A stretch of DNA of 64,000 bases from Baylisascaris procyonis (Eukaryota; Nematoda; Chromadorea; Rhabditida; Ascarididae): contig JAZARR010000159.1 in assembly GCA_037389465.1 (NCBI GenBank), positions 930,001-994,000 of the forward strand, written 5' to 3'. Below the pieces are notes generated by a model. That model worked only from the letters and a program-made list of their open reading frames with translations, was not told the DNA's origin and searched no databases. Below, piece by piece: positions 51,595 to 63,672 of the stretch (within the stretch, counting starts at the first letter, position 1; each line of letters starts with the position of its first letter). Both the position numbers and the translations under genes were made by a program.

Positions 51595-54500
51595 GCCATG
51601 GAAATCCGTCTTTGAACCGTTTGCTCAAAAAAAAAATGCTGCCCACATCTTAACCCCGTCGTTATGATCTGTTTTTTTGTGTAGGAATTGTTTACTGCTC
51701 AATCCCTCCACAACTAGTAGCCAAATTTTACAACCCGATTGCACTTTAAAAAAAGCGCACAACAATGCGCACTTAAATTTGTTCCATCTATCAAGTGTGC
51801 TACACTGTGACGTTCACTGTGTTTGCTTCCTCTGTTCAATTGTTCACTTTAAGTCTCATCGTTTGCATCTTTATTATATTCGAGCGCTTGCTTGCATTTT
51901 ACCAGTATGAAGAAGCCTTTGTTTGCGGTTTGAAACGTTCACTGAAACCTGATGAAAATCAAGGAAACTGTGATTGAAAAAACGATGCTTCTATATGTCT
52001 TCGAAGGCACATCCCGGTGGTTAGCCACTATGACATCGGAGAATCTGCTTTATGCAGTAATTTATGAGGAAATTGATGCTAAATGTATTTTTCTAAAGTA
52101 GTAAAAAGCGGTCGCAGATTCCAAAAGAATCCAAGAGACCTCAGTTTTGATCGAGTGAGGAAGAATAGACCCGCAGAGCAACAAATATCGTCCATTTTAG
52201 TAGAAACCGTTATTAGATGTGATATAACTTTCCTTACGAGTAGCCTCACTAACTGTTCCCAGTTCTGGCATGATCCCATTTAACAGTGAGTCACATCGCA
52301 AGCAGTGCATTTATTTAAATCGACAAATGCTCCCGGCTTCTTATTTCTTGCAGTGCTCAAGAATACGCTCATTTTTAAGAGGAGGCCCCGTATAGTTTTT
52401 ATGCCTTTGCTTTTCTCGCCGTCCACTCTGTTTAGACAAGTACGTAACTGCTACTTGTTCATGCACTTAATAAAGTAGTAGCCAAGTTTGCGGCGCTGAT
52501 ACGGCATCGTACTGTATGGGATTTGGGCTCTCTTATGCGGCCATTTGGAAGAGTTCTTGGATACACTTGATCGTGTGAAAGGGATTGCATTCGTAAATAT
52601 TTTAAAGGGCTTCCGTTTTTACTTGCATTCGAGGTGAGTTTCTATTTCTCTCTTTGGAAGGATCTCCGAGTATGGCTTCTGTGGCGAACAATTTCGTCTT
52701 AGAGGGATATTGCACAAGTAGACGTAGAGCTAGAAAACTTCCTATATATCCAAATTTATGGTTATAAAGGGCCGACATTTTAATTGATACCAAATTTTCT
52801 CCAAATCTTTCAGAAAACACAAACTGTTCATTTCATCACATTAACATGAAAAACAGCTGCTTTATCGCACTGTCTTAGATGATTTCATCACGTACTATTT
52901 GAATTTTTCTTACTGGTCTCCTCTGAGTAACTGTAGTCAGAATTTTAGGTATTGTACAGTTAAAGCATTGCTAACAAACTTTTAACCGTTTGCTGGCAGC
53001 ATAACCATATATTGTCTGATGCATTTCTAATAACGGAGCATAATGCCTCATTTGGGTTTCGGTTGTATGAGTGTATGGTTGTTTTGTACGAAAAAATCGG
53101 CATCTTCATTAACTATCAGGAAGCCACAAGCAAAAATACAAGGAGCGCTATAATTTTTTGATTGTTATGAAAGAAACAGAACGCATACGATTGCTCTGCT
53201 TAACGCTGTTGCAAAGAGGTTGTCGAAGTGGGAGTCGACCGCGCGCAGGGGGCGATGTGCAAAACCAGAATTAAGCCAAAACGTGCATTCATCCACCTGA
53301 TGCATCCTCCATCGTTTGCCATTGTTAACGCTGAAAAACAAAATGCAAAACAGCACTCCATCTCCATCTGTTCTGGACTTGACGCTTGTTCTAGAAAGGC
53401 ATCGCGATTAGGTAACAATTATTAAGCTGCATAAGCAACCTTGAACTCTAGGTTCAAATCCTTTTTGCTTTTATAGGCAGTTGGTTTTGTGCAAAAAATA
53501 CTTGGAGGGAGGATACAGCCAAAGGAATTTTGCTGCTACGTTTCAGAACATTTTGGAGTTAACTGTTTTTGCGATCTTAGGTGTCTTGCCGTAAACTATC
53601 ATATCACCTTGTGTCGAATCTCCTCTAAACGAACCTTTCTCAAAATTTTCAGAAGATAAAGACGAAACACCCCATAGACGGCTAATTGAAAGTTGTAGCC
53701 CTAATAAACTCTTTTTCCTTGAAAACTCCTTGATTAAGCGAGAGAGGTCAATTTAGGCAAAACAAAGATAGAAATGTTTCACCGATGTCATCACTAATAT
53801 TGCACTTTGCTATCTGCTCGCACTGCTAGCATTATGATGTATGTTGCTTTGCTTCTATATTGTAGGGTCATGTTGTAGAAACCATCAGGTTACATTATAT
53901 TAGTGGGTCGAAGCTTTTGTCATATTATATCTGTACTCTTCATATCTTTGCAGGAATAAAATAAAAAATAGCCTCTTATGTAACAAAACCTCCTTCAAGT
54001 TGTGAGAAAGCGTAATGTGTGTTACTTGAGGTAATGCCAATACTTTGAAAGCGTTTTTTGCCTTCAAACTTTTTGTACTCTTGCACAGAATCAATTCGTG
54101 GGTTCACCAACTATCATTCGTATGAAGACTAGCCTGCTTGCGCACGTTTGGATGTAAGTTTCGGTGGACCGCTCTCGAGAATTGTGTTCGTAGGCATGCT
54201 GTTTGCATGACCCAATTCGTATTAACACTCGTGCATAAATAATATAGAAGTGCTATGAAACAGCTATTTGCAAGTATGCCGCCTTAATCGGCCTATTCTC
54301 TGCATTTGCCGCATGAATGCCGTTTGAAGTGACATAATAAAGAAACAATTTTAAGCACTCCACTGCCATTTTTGCCCAAACTAGAATGAAAAATGCCCCT
54401 CACTATTGTTTTTTAGTTTTATTTTACAGTCAAACATTTCTTTAAATGTTTTTTCTTGCCTCAGCGTCATATTTATATGTATTGCATCAAATAGCACGGA

Positions 54501-55386
54501 TTCTCCTTTGATATTTGATGAACGGAAAACGATATGGAATCTGCCGAGTAATCCGCTCTCAGAAAATTGCTTGTTACAAAATTGAAATGCGTATTCATCC
54601 AATATGAGACACCATTACGTGGAGAGGGAGGTGTGTAGGATGGAGGTCGAAAACCTCATGAACCCTTTATGGTGTGTGAAGAGGAGAAAAAAAAAGAAAC
54701 TATCAAGCAGTCGTTCGCATAATTTTCTTATTTTATATTATGGCACGAAAAGCAATCAATGACTTCATGTGATAACGCCACTCAATTGACATTACTACAG
54801 TATGCGGACAGTTACATCTCTAGTTCCCTTTAACAGAATTAAGAATAGTAAAAGTGACGATCTACTGACTCAACTCGTTGATTATGAAATCAGAAAGCTG
54901 TGGTAGATGGTACGAACATCTGCTGCGAAATACCATATTTGAAAAATTCCCATCTGACAATTAACTTTTTGCAACAATGGCCCATCCTGTGGGCTTCCCT
55001 ATAAATCAAATTGTGTATGAATTCTAAATATCAGCTTTGTCGTCATTTCACTAGTCTGTTCCAATTAGTAATTCCACAAAAATCTTGTTCCCAATATTTA
55101 TTTCATTGAGCGCTATTCACTCTTCTGTGGTGCATAATTCTATATAGTTTACCCATGAGTGCATCCTCAGCCTGCACGACATTCTGTGTATGTATTCGTA
55201 GAGGTTTGCTTAAACTCAGCATCTCTCATTTTTGAAGTCTCACATAATGATACAAATGATTGCATCTTACGCCCACGAAGTGGACTGAATAAGGAGATAT
55301 TTAGCGAAGATTCTTAGTTACTGAACAAGGACGTTCAGGATATCACTTATGGATTAGGCACACTACAACTTTTGACGCACTAAGGA

Positions 55387-55752
55387 ATGGGCAAACGAGA
55401 AACAAACCTGCCATCGCTACTTTCTAAATATGAAGCCATCTCTAAGTTTAACATTGTTGATTGCGACAGCGAGTACGAATATGCGATTGTGGAATGGTGC
55501 ATGTCCAATTCGCATTCACGGACGGCCATTCCACAGTCACAATCACAATCGCTGAGAGATGCAATGAAACAATTTTGCGGGTGTGTTTGCAAAAATGCAC
55601 AATCGCTGCTTGGTGTTGTCGGAGCACCGCATAAACCGGTCACATGGAACGAGGAATACAGCCACGTAATGTTGCTGCTTTCATCCGCGTCAAAGAAGCC
55701 GCGCAGCTTCGAAGAATGCATTATAAACGAGCAAAACTCGTCGCAGGGCTAG
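55387..55752 (+). CDS. hypothetical 121-residue ORF
   Basis: An ATG-to-TAG frame on the plus strand with even composition, several cysteines (for example FCGCVCKN) and a short SQSQS run. The opposite strand is open for 113 codons over the same place. An imperfect inverted repeat (GATTGTGGAATGG against CCATTCCAC...CAATC) lies at about 55483-55548 within it. No family is recognised. It could be an exon of the gene that ends at 56986, a mobile-element relic or chance. Confidence 0.2.
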   Translation: MGKRETNLPSLLSKYEAISKFNIVDCDSEYEYAIVEWCMSNSHSRTAIPQSQSQSLRDAMKQFCGCVCKNAQSLLGVVGAPHKPVTWNEEYSHVMLLLSSASKKPRSFEECIINEQNSSQG

Positions 55753-55978
55753 TTGCAGTTGCAGCAACACTTAAACAGTCGTCGAGCGCACTTCCACTCT
55801 GATCGCAATCAGCTAATGTTTAATTTTGCACTAATCAGTCGACGGCACTTCATTGGACGGTGCTACCGCAGTCAAGTGCTAGCCATCAAAATGTTGCTTC
55901 ATCAATACAGACCATTTGAGTGCATGAGCGAATTTTAGATCACCTCAACATCACAACCTAGTAGAACTTTCAAGAAAA

Positions 55979-55997
55979 ACACACACACACACACACA
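55979..55997. repeat. (AC)n microsatellite
   Basis: Nine to ten AC dinucleotides on the plus strand. Confidence 0.9.
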
Positions 55998-56147
55998 AAA
56001 CGTTTTTCTGCCTTGCCAAAAGAACAATGCAACTCGAGAAATCGCTTAATTATATTGAATGAGGAGGCACCTTCATTCCGCTGCTACCTTCAAGTATATA
56101 TTTAGAAATTTGTTTTGTTAATGAAGTATTTTGAAAAAGTATCCTTC

Positions 56148-56190
56148 ATTGTTCGACCTCTTCGCCATTCATTTCCGATGGTCGAACAAT
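56148..56190. repeat. perfect 11-base inverted repeat
   Basis: ATTGTTCGACC at 56148-56158 and GGTCGAACAAT at 56180-56190 are exact reverse complements with a 21-base spacer. The arms could form a hairpin or be a dimeric protein site. The stem is too short for a typical microRNA precursor. Confidence 0.7.
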
Positions 56191-56776
56191 AGGGGGCGCC
56201 TAGCGTTTCATTTTTTAGACGATTAAACGAAGGATTCTGAAGTGTCCAATGTGCTCCTAGAAAGCAGGAACTCTTGCGATGAAAGAAGCCATGACCAATT
56301 CTTTAGACTTACAAGGTACGCACAAACGATTAACCCCACGCAGCGGTCAACCACCGGTGAGAGTTCTGCGATGACTCGCTACGGCAGACGAGTAAGTTGT
56401 AGGGCTCTTAAGTTGCAAATATGGCGTACAGATTTGAAATCCCTAGCTGATGTTCGAAAAATAGTTCCCTACTGGTGTCCGAGAAAAACTAAGATATTCA
56501 AGAGTTCCGAAATATTGACTGCTAAGCCAGGCAATGGAAGTAGCATTTCAAGGGACACTGCAATATATTGATCCGACCACGTTTTTAAATTGTCCGCCGT
56601 CTATGGAATAGCTCTGAAGTGTTAACTTTGCAGAAAGAAGGGCTCTGACCTATAAAGCTTCAACAAAAATTGCGACAACCGGCTCAGTGGCTTGCTTATG
56701 GCATATTGCTACAATGATAAAGAGAGACTACTAGGTTGCAGCTGCTGTCCATTTTAAAAGCGCTCTTCTCTTTCAG

Positions 56777-56986
56777 GGTCTAGACGGGTATATGACTGGA
56801 CCTACACTGCCCGCCTATCCGACAACTCCAACACAAACCTCGTTTCTACCGTACACGCCGTTACCAGTGTTTCATGCGTCACAACTCTCGCAGAATATTT
56901 CTTATCAGAAATGCGCATCCTATCAAGTAGACAATTTGACAAGCAGTCATCAGCTCGATTCTACATCGCAAACTTCTTCATGTTAG
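56777..56986 (+). CDS. Ser/Thr/Pro-rich terminal exon of an unknown gene
   Basis: The strong acceptor CTCTTTCAG opens a phase-0 frame of 69 residues ending in TAG. It starts GLDGYMTGPTLPAYPTTP and continues with SFLPYTPLPVF and a Ser/Gln/Thr-rich end (SSHQLDSTSQTSSC). Low-complexity Pro/Ser/Thr/Tyr tails of this type are common at the C-terminus of animal transcription factors, and a PAX-type gene follows 2.4 kb downstream. No DNA-binding domain could be placed upstream, so the family is open. An ATTAAA lies about 8 bases after the stop. Confidence 0.5.
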   Translation, partial: GLDGYMTGPTLPAYPTTPTQTSFLPYTPLPVFHASQLSQNISYQKCASYQVDNLTSSHQLDSTSQTSSC

Positions 56987-58794
56987 TTTCCGAACCATTA
57001 AACGGCAGTCACAGATGTAGTATGTTTGTTAGTATGCTAACTTCATGAGCAGCAATAGACAGATGTATCGAAACACGATCCAACGCATTGACGAACTATT
57101 AAATTCATTGGTTGAGGCGCTAACCTGCATGAGACATGATTGTGGCGCAACATCACCGTAGCTAGAAATCTCGGTTTCCAACTCTCAGCTGATTGATTTA
57201 TTCAATTCTTTTTCTTCTGTTGCATTAAGATGCAGTTCTCCTAGCAGTAGCCACTTCATATGGATGCTGTAATGAAAAGTGTTCCTGGCAATATCTCTAA
57301 TCACCTCTTAATTCTTCCATTTAATATCTAATCGAAGCAACAATTTTTAGTGAATCATTTCAGTGTAGTAGTAATAATAATCTTTATTTATACAACAAAG
57401 TCGTTATGTTTATGAGAAATATCAGTAACGGCAGCAGAAAGAAAGCAACAGCAAAACTAGGTGATTATCATATGAAACAAGCCTCACAATTCTTTACTCG
57501 GCTGACAAATTTAGAATGAGTGTTCGTGTAGATCTGGATGACAGCTCATTCTTTAGCATAGGCGCGATTGTTCTTCGCTTTTGAAATCTTTGTAGAGCAT
57601 TCATGACTACTGCCACAAAGTACTACCTAACAGTGAATGAGACTAGCTAAAGTAGCCAAGATAAGGTCGCATGGCTGCTACATCAATGTAACAAAAGGTA
57701 CGTAGCTTTCAAACGTCTGATGATTTACAAGGTTTGAGACTCTTTTGGTAGACCTCGGAGCCACCAAACAACTCTCATCCCTTTCAGGAACACTGGACTT
57801 AGGTAAGGTCACGACGTAGATGAATGGAGGGAATGGAGGGAGTGATTCTTGAAACCCAGGCCTGTAATTGTTTATGGGCAGGAAGTCCATAAATTTTTTT
57901 TCTGATGGATATGATAGAAGTCGAGAATGAAACATGCGAACGGACTGATAGAAAGGCAACCGCAACATTTGCAGCGTGAATTTTTTATTAGATAAGAACA
58001 CTGAAGCATAACACACAAAGTAAAGCACCAAACTTTATATGTCTTCGCCCATATTCAAACGGCATGGAACATTTCTGCGCGCTTTTGCAAATTTAGATGT
58101 GCACACCATATGATGGATAGTCCATGTCTGTGCGCGTTTTCTTCGTCTCTCCGCAGTTTCAACTTGAATATCGCTAAACTTAAAACTACGAAATTTGCAT
58201 TAGTTTCCTGTGTTTCTTATATTTCCTTTCCAGCTGATTCACTACCTCTTAAAAGTGTCGACGGAATTTATGATAAATATGTCTCAAAACTGCATGAATT
58301 TTGGAAGATTTTAACGGATCACGCCAATCTATTGAGAAAATAAAGAGAAAATAGCGCCAGAGAGGCTAGCAGTATATATACTTTCGCTATCACCCTTATC
58401 ACAGCAGCCTCTTTTCTAAGTCGAATGATGAAACAGGTGCAGTCATGCATTTAGATTGGATTGTGAACGAACCTGTCATTTGTGCTATTCTTTTGAGCAA
58501 AAAAAACTCCGTTTCGTCGGCTCGATATGTGCAAAAAGCGATGACTGACTACAAAGTGCATGGAAACTTTTAGACGCATCTGTATACTGGCAAATCATTT
58601 CAAAATTGGTAGATTACTTTCTGTGTAGGTAAAAAGATCCTGATATGATGCGCGTAATACCTATCTAATTTCATAGTTCTGGTTTCACTGGTTCCCAAGT
58701 TTAAATAATTTAGTGATTAGATAGATAGACACATACTTAACATATGCGTCGGTAGAGCTAAGGTGCAATTTTTGTCACAGCGTGGAGGGGTGGT

Positions 58795-58856
58795 AACGTA
58801 GAGGGTCGAAGCGTAGAAGCGTAGAAGCGTTGAAGCGTAGAGTCGTATAAGCGTGG
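58795..58856 (+). repeat. minisatellite of about 10 bases (GAAGCGTA)
   Basis: Imperfect tandem copies of a 9-10 base unit around GAAGCGTAG, five to six times, with small variations (GTTGAAGCG, GAGTCGTATAAGCG). Confidence 0.75.
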
Positions 58857-59087
58857 ATGGGAGCAGCTATAATTTCTTCCTCTGTCCTCAGCTGAGCAAG
58901 TTGGTGTGGCATTTATAGTGCCTTTTGATGCATCATTCCCAGCCGCATCCGTTGGTTATCTTGATGAGATGTTGTTGGTAAACAATTTGGAGCCTGTTGT
59001 AGGAGCGTTCGAAGTCTTGTCATATTGGTCATATTATTTGACTCTGCAGCTGTCATGAATTTGTCGATCGAAGATTGTTTCGACAGT

Positions 59088-59160
<73 letters not shown>

Positions 59161-59176
59161 TTATATATTTATATAT

Positions 59177-59219
<43 letters not shown>
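59088..59219. repeat. composite (TA)n-(TTTATA)n-(TTTA)n microsatellite
   Basis: About 132 bases that pass from pure TA through TATTTA units to pure TTTA units on the plus strand, ending 169 bases before the ATG of the PAX-type gene. The graded change suggests successive slippage from mutated units. Confidence 0.9.
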
Positions 59220-59220
<1 letters not shown>

Positions 59221-59387
59221 AAAAACAAGTTCTTCGTTCGAGAAGAAAAAAGCTCAGACACTTCCAAAAAAATTAAGTTATATGGTGCTGCCTTACAAAA
59301 GCTTCGTTCACTCAGAGAAAGTATTGGTATAATTCATGAATATTTAAAGTCAGTATCAGCTTTAGTAAAGGAGGAAAAAGTCTGAAA

Positions 59388-62300
59388 ATGGCTCAGAGGT
59401 GCTGCAGAGCCACATCATCTCATGCAACGGTTTCAGCAAAAAACAAACTTGGTCGTGCCTACAGTCCAGGAAGACCACTAGCAATGGCCGATCGGCAAAG
59501 GATTCTTCAGCTTTACGAAAAAGGTCACAAAATCAGTCACATCGCACGCATTATTGGCGTTACTCACAGTTGCGTCTCAAAAATCATGACCAGGTTTGTC
59601 ATGAATATTTTCAACCAAGTACAGAAAATTTAAAAATGAAAGGTGCTAACATTTCTGTGATATAGAAAAGTGGAACACTGCTGTTGGGTGTGTAAGCTGG
59701 CGAACAAAAGTAATGGTCGTGGCGGTAATTTTACCGGAATAGCAGCAACGTATTCTCCGCATACAATTCAACGGTAGAAGCCATTGCATAGGCGAAATTG
59801 CTTATGCATTTGCATGAACTCTTGAGCAATCTCTCTTCTGATGAAGTTTTTTCCCTTTTATTTGAAGTGCTATTATTTTTGTTGTGGGATGTGCGGCAGG
59901 AAATGGAAATAGTGCTGCTTGAAAAGTTGACTGAGAATGCGAAGATGCCGAAAATAATTCGCTGAAATGTGAAGACGGGTTTTTGCGATTTTCGGTCATT
60001 TCGGGTCATCGCCAGCTCCTCCCCTTTTTGCAAAAACAAGAGTCTTGATATGGCACTAAAAATGGGCATCGCTTATTGTTGCAGGTGCATGCGTCGAAAC
60101 GAACTAATCCAAATATTCAGCAAAGCTATTGACCTCTACGGTTGCTTGCCAGCTATACAACGCCACACCTCAGATTTTCGCAGCGATCTCCAAAACAGGA
60201 AATATGTGTGCTGAACTGGACTCCCTTCGATTGCAGGTATAGGCGAACCGGTTCGATGTATCCGCGATCTACGTGCAGCACAAGGTTGCGAAGTTTTGAG
60301 GCGAGCAGCGAAACTTCAGAAAGCGAGAAGGTGACTCCAGAATCAGAAGTGAAGAAGAAACGTAGTGGAAACGAAAACGTCAATGTATCACCCACCGTTC
60401 TTACTCATCGGCCCTTTGCCATCAAGTCGTACTCAATCCAAAGGTACTTTAGCAAGTTGTTCTTTAGCTTGATCACCTAGCACTCACTTTGCATTCAGTT
60501 TTTGAAAGCTGCACTAACTGTAGCTAAATTTCCGAGAATTCGCTACTTATAAACTGTCAAGCTAAAGTGCACAATAAGTGGAATTTACACTGGAGAGGTG
60601 GAATTGATGCGAAGCTCAAGCACTCGAAATCAGCGGAAATTCAGTGATTCCTCGGCACATTTCTGGCGCTCAAAAAAGTGCTGCTAAGTGAGAGGGAACA
60701 GCCATAAATATAGCTGCTCATCGTTGAGGTGACATGTTTAAGCAGTACTGGATTCAGTATAGTTCCAACATAAGAGCAAACAGTAGAGGCACCTGGGGAG
60801 ATGTTAAATACAACGATTAACCGATATCGCAACAAATGTTTTCTTCGTTTTCAGTACTTTCGAACAGTTGAAAATCTCGTCGCTTTTTATGGTTCAGTCA
60901 TCCCTGCTGAATATTTTCCCTTCACAGCCAATTTGTCATTTTATTGACCAGTTACCAGAAAGCTCAGACCAAGATTTTCACTGCTAATCAGGAGAAAGTG
61001 TTGCCAAAAAAGCTGCTTAAAACCCACATCGAGAGGACCATTTTTGAGGTGGAAGAACCACTTTCGAGAGCGCATTATGAGCTTTTAGCAATCACAACCT
61101 TTGAAAGGCAATGCATATGAGGGAGAAAGAAATAGGCCTATGAAGAGGAGGTTATAAACAGGCAGAAATATAGCAAATGTCTCGAGCCACGTAACTATTG
61201 TGTGCGCATTTTCAGCCTTCTTTTCGAGGCATAACAGGTTCGACCGAACGATATGGCCGTCTTTCATCAAAGCTGTGATAATCAAAATTTGCCTGTATAT
61301 ATTTGAATTTACATGTATTCAATGATTTTCCTTGCTGAACGATTCTCATAAATGATTTTTTCGTAAATTTCACAATTCTATTCAGTAGAATCCAATCGGT
61401 CCTCATTCCGTAGGAGCAACCATAAATTTCTTTGCCGAAATACAAATCAAGACATTGGCAGCCGATGAAAGTTATTCCTAAATAAGCACAACTCCAAGCG
61501 TAACTTTAACCGACGCATTCTTCGTAATACCATTCGAAAGGATACTTGATTCATTTAAATGAACGGCAGCATTTCATGACAACTTTAAAGTGAAGTCGAC
61601 AGCTTCGTTAGCACTTTCAACGAATATGAGTGGATTTCAGAAAAATTTCACATGGAAAAAGAGCGCAACCACTCACATTTGAACGGGACTGTCTTAATAG
61701 CACAAATGGTCGTGTGATTTACTTGTCAACACTAATGGAAAAGAATACATCAGGAATACAGATGTGATACCTGATTTTGCATCTATGAGCGTTGAGAAAC
61801 TGGTACCAATAGCTAATGTCAAAAAGGTTTCATAAGGATAAAACGCTCACATAAGTAGGGGTTTTTTAAGCCCAGTGACCATCTCCAGCCAATATCGTCA
61901 CAGTAAGTAAATACTGATGATGTAAAATCGCGATGGCTTAGACATGATAAACGTCTGCAGATGGTAATCAGTTCGGTCGGTGTCTATCGCACAGAAAGCT
62001 CTGCAAGTACGAGGAAGGTGGTGGCTCGAAGACAGAATTCATGAGTAGGTAGTGCCTGATTCGCCTGCAGTGGATAGGAGATTTCATTTAATTGTAAGAA
62101 GATTCGTTCCATTTAGCCGATTGAAGCACCCTGCAACAATGGTTGATAGGCATACTGAATGAGACTTGTTGGTGAGGTCATTGTCCCCAACTACGGAACC
62201 TTTTGAACGAATGTTCAAAGACGACTTCTTGACCAAAAGCGTCGCAGGATCCCGGTAACGCTATTGCAACGGTGAAGAAAAGACTGAAATGGTATGGCGG

Positions 62301-63672
62301 ATTTCCCTTCGTAGAGTAGTAGCAACAGGAGGAAACTCTTTGAAGCAGTGTATTCAAACAAGGTAGGGTGAAAGCGCAGAAGTGTTAGTGTGACGCAGAG
62401 GTGTTAGTAAAGAAACAGCAATTTACTGCAAAAGAAAATACCCAGATATAATGCGCATAATTAGTAAACGTAGCGGAAAAGGGGACGAAATGGAGCTGAA
62501 CGGGCTCAATGTCGACATTTTAAAAAGACATTCGCCCATGTGCAGTCAAACAAACTATCAGGGTTTGATTGAATTACGAATAAAATGCTGAAGTCGAGAA
62601 AAAATCAGATTGTAGCAGGACTGTGCTCTCTTTCTAACTACATCATTTCAATGGGAAAACATTCCGAGGAATGGAAACTTGCAAATGTAACCGTCCCTTA
62701 CAAAGACAAAGGCGAGGTGAAGAATGTGCTAAATTATAGGCTATATCGCATCTGCTGCGCGTATAGAAATTCTTTGAACTTTGTGGTTGCGCATAAACTT
62801 TTATTGCATTGAAGCCGAAAATCCATGTTTTCGGCATGCTCTGTGCAAGAACCATCCGATAGATACTCAGTCGGAATCATAGAAGAAATGGATCGCGCAG
62901 AGAAAAGGCCATTCAACGTGGTATGAAGATCACCGTCAAGCCATAAATACTCCTTCAGCTGACGGGAAACACGTTTCGAATGAACAAGAACATTTCTGAT
63001 CTATTAAGAAATTACTTGACGAGGAACAAAATGGGAACCTGTATAACCTATACACTAGTTCAGATTAGCGGACGCATCACGAACCAATGAAGCCACTTCA
63101 TCATGATTATTTAAAGCACCGTGATTAACGCTGCACCATCCGAAATTTCGAAAACTAAATTACACTTACGATTAACCCTTGCTGTATCGAGTCGAAATTT
63201 TCGTGAGTTATATTAAATCATACTTCATCATCGAAAAGAAATCCTGGAGCGGGCTATGTTATATCCAACTACCTTGAAAAATTCATAGGTTGTGCTTTGC
63301 TTCACTGCGATAACGTACCGACAAATTTACGATGTATTATGCCAACTGTCACCTTCCAGAACTTTGCATTTTGCCTGCAGCCGTTTTCACGTTTTATCAT
63401 TTCTGTAACAAAAAAAGCTCCACACAACTATCTCCCGCCCTCCTCATCCCTTTTCCGCATCGCTGCAACCTACATATTCGAGAACAATACAACATTATCA
63501 AAATCACTTCCCCATCATTTCTAACAGAAAGCCTGTGCAAAAGCAAGCAGTTTTTAAAAATCACCAGCAGGTTTATGGAGCTACGCACTCCACCGCGTCA
63601 GGCTCACACACGCTCTTTAGATGTCAGCCGCAGCTACTGCCTCAAAAAGCTCCATCCATTCAAAAGCAATGA
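59388..63672 (+). CDS. PAX-type transcription factor with N-terminal paired subdomain only
   Basis: Exons 59388-59593 and 60237-60443 join as ACC AG|G TAT AGG and restore TRYRRTGSMYPR. A third exon, 63528-63672, is proposed because its acceptor (TTTCTAACAG), phase and Gln-rich open frame fit; the total would be 185 residues. Residues 17-85 match the first (PAI) half of the paired domain: NKLGRAYSPGRPL, the helix region RQRILQLYEKGHKISHIARI, then GVTHSCVSKIM. No second (RED) half and no homeodomain follow. Residues 86-120 are Ser/Glu-rich with KKKR at 108-111, a possible nuclear signal. RPFAIKSY at 127-134 weakly resembles the eh1/octapeptide repressor motif. C. elegans npax genes share this PAI-only design, and eyegone-type proteins carry a reduced paired domain. 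It probably binds DNA in the nucleus and may repress. The third exon is the uncertain part; more exons could lie in the 3.1 kb intron. Confidence 0.78.
62585..62812 (+). mobile_element. non-LTR reverse-transcriptase relic
   Basis: The plus-strand frame contains SEEWKLANVTVPYKDKGEV followed by LNYR. This matches the block of LINE-type reverse transcriptases where W-K-x-A-x-V-x-P-x-x-K-x-G precedes NYRP. Neighbouring RT motifs (FxxGxS, FADD) were not found in frame, so this is a short decayed fragment. It lies in the second intron of the PAX-type gene on the same strand, and could account for part of that intron's length. Confidence 0.45.

Larger units (their letters stand above)
41712..56776. 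other. long interval with few coding signals
   Basis: Apart from the weak exon candidates listed separately, I see no gene in this 15 kb. It should contain the 5' exon and promoter of lipase copy 2; a hydrophobic frame with a GTAAGC donor at about 44760-44860 was considered for the signal exon, but the phase does not fit. A GC-richer patch at 49750-50160 carries a plus-strand TATATAAG at about 50123. Simple repeats occur at 51560 and 55979. Confidence 0.45.
56987..59360. other. spacer before the PAX-type gene
   Basis: No gene is seen. The stretch holds only short shadow frames, a minisatellite near 58.8 kb and a large composite microsatellite near 59.1 kb, and presumably includes the promoter of the PAX-type gene. 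A possible trans-splice or exon acceptor (TCAGCTTTAG) lies 24 bases before that gene's ATG. Confidence 0.5.

Noticed and set aside
53410..53490. GGTTCAAATCC followed by TTTTT, like a tRNA B box with a Pol III stop
   Set aside because: The bases flanking the loop do not pair as a T stem, and no acceptor stem or A box is found at the right distance.
59025..59276. Tyr/Ile-repeat open frames
   Set aside because: These are translations of the TA/TTTA microsatellite, not genes.
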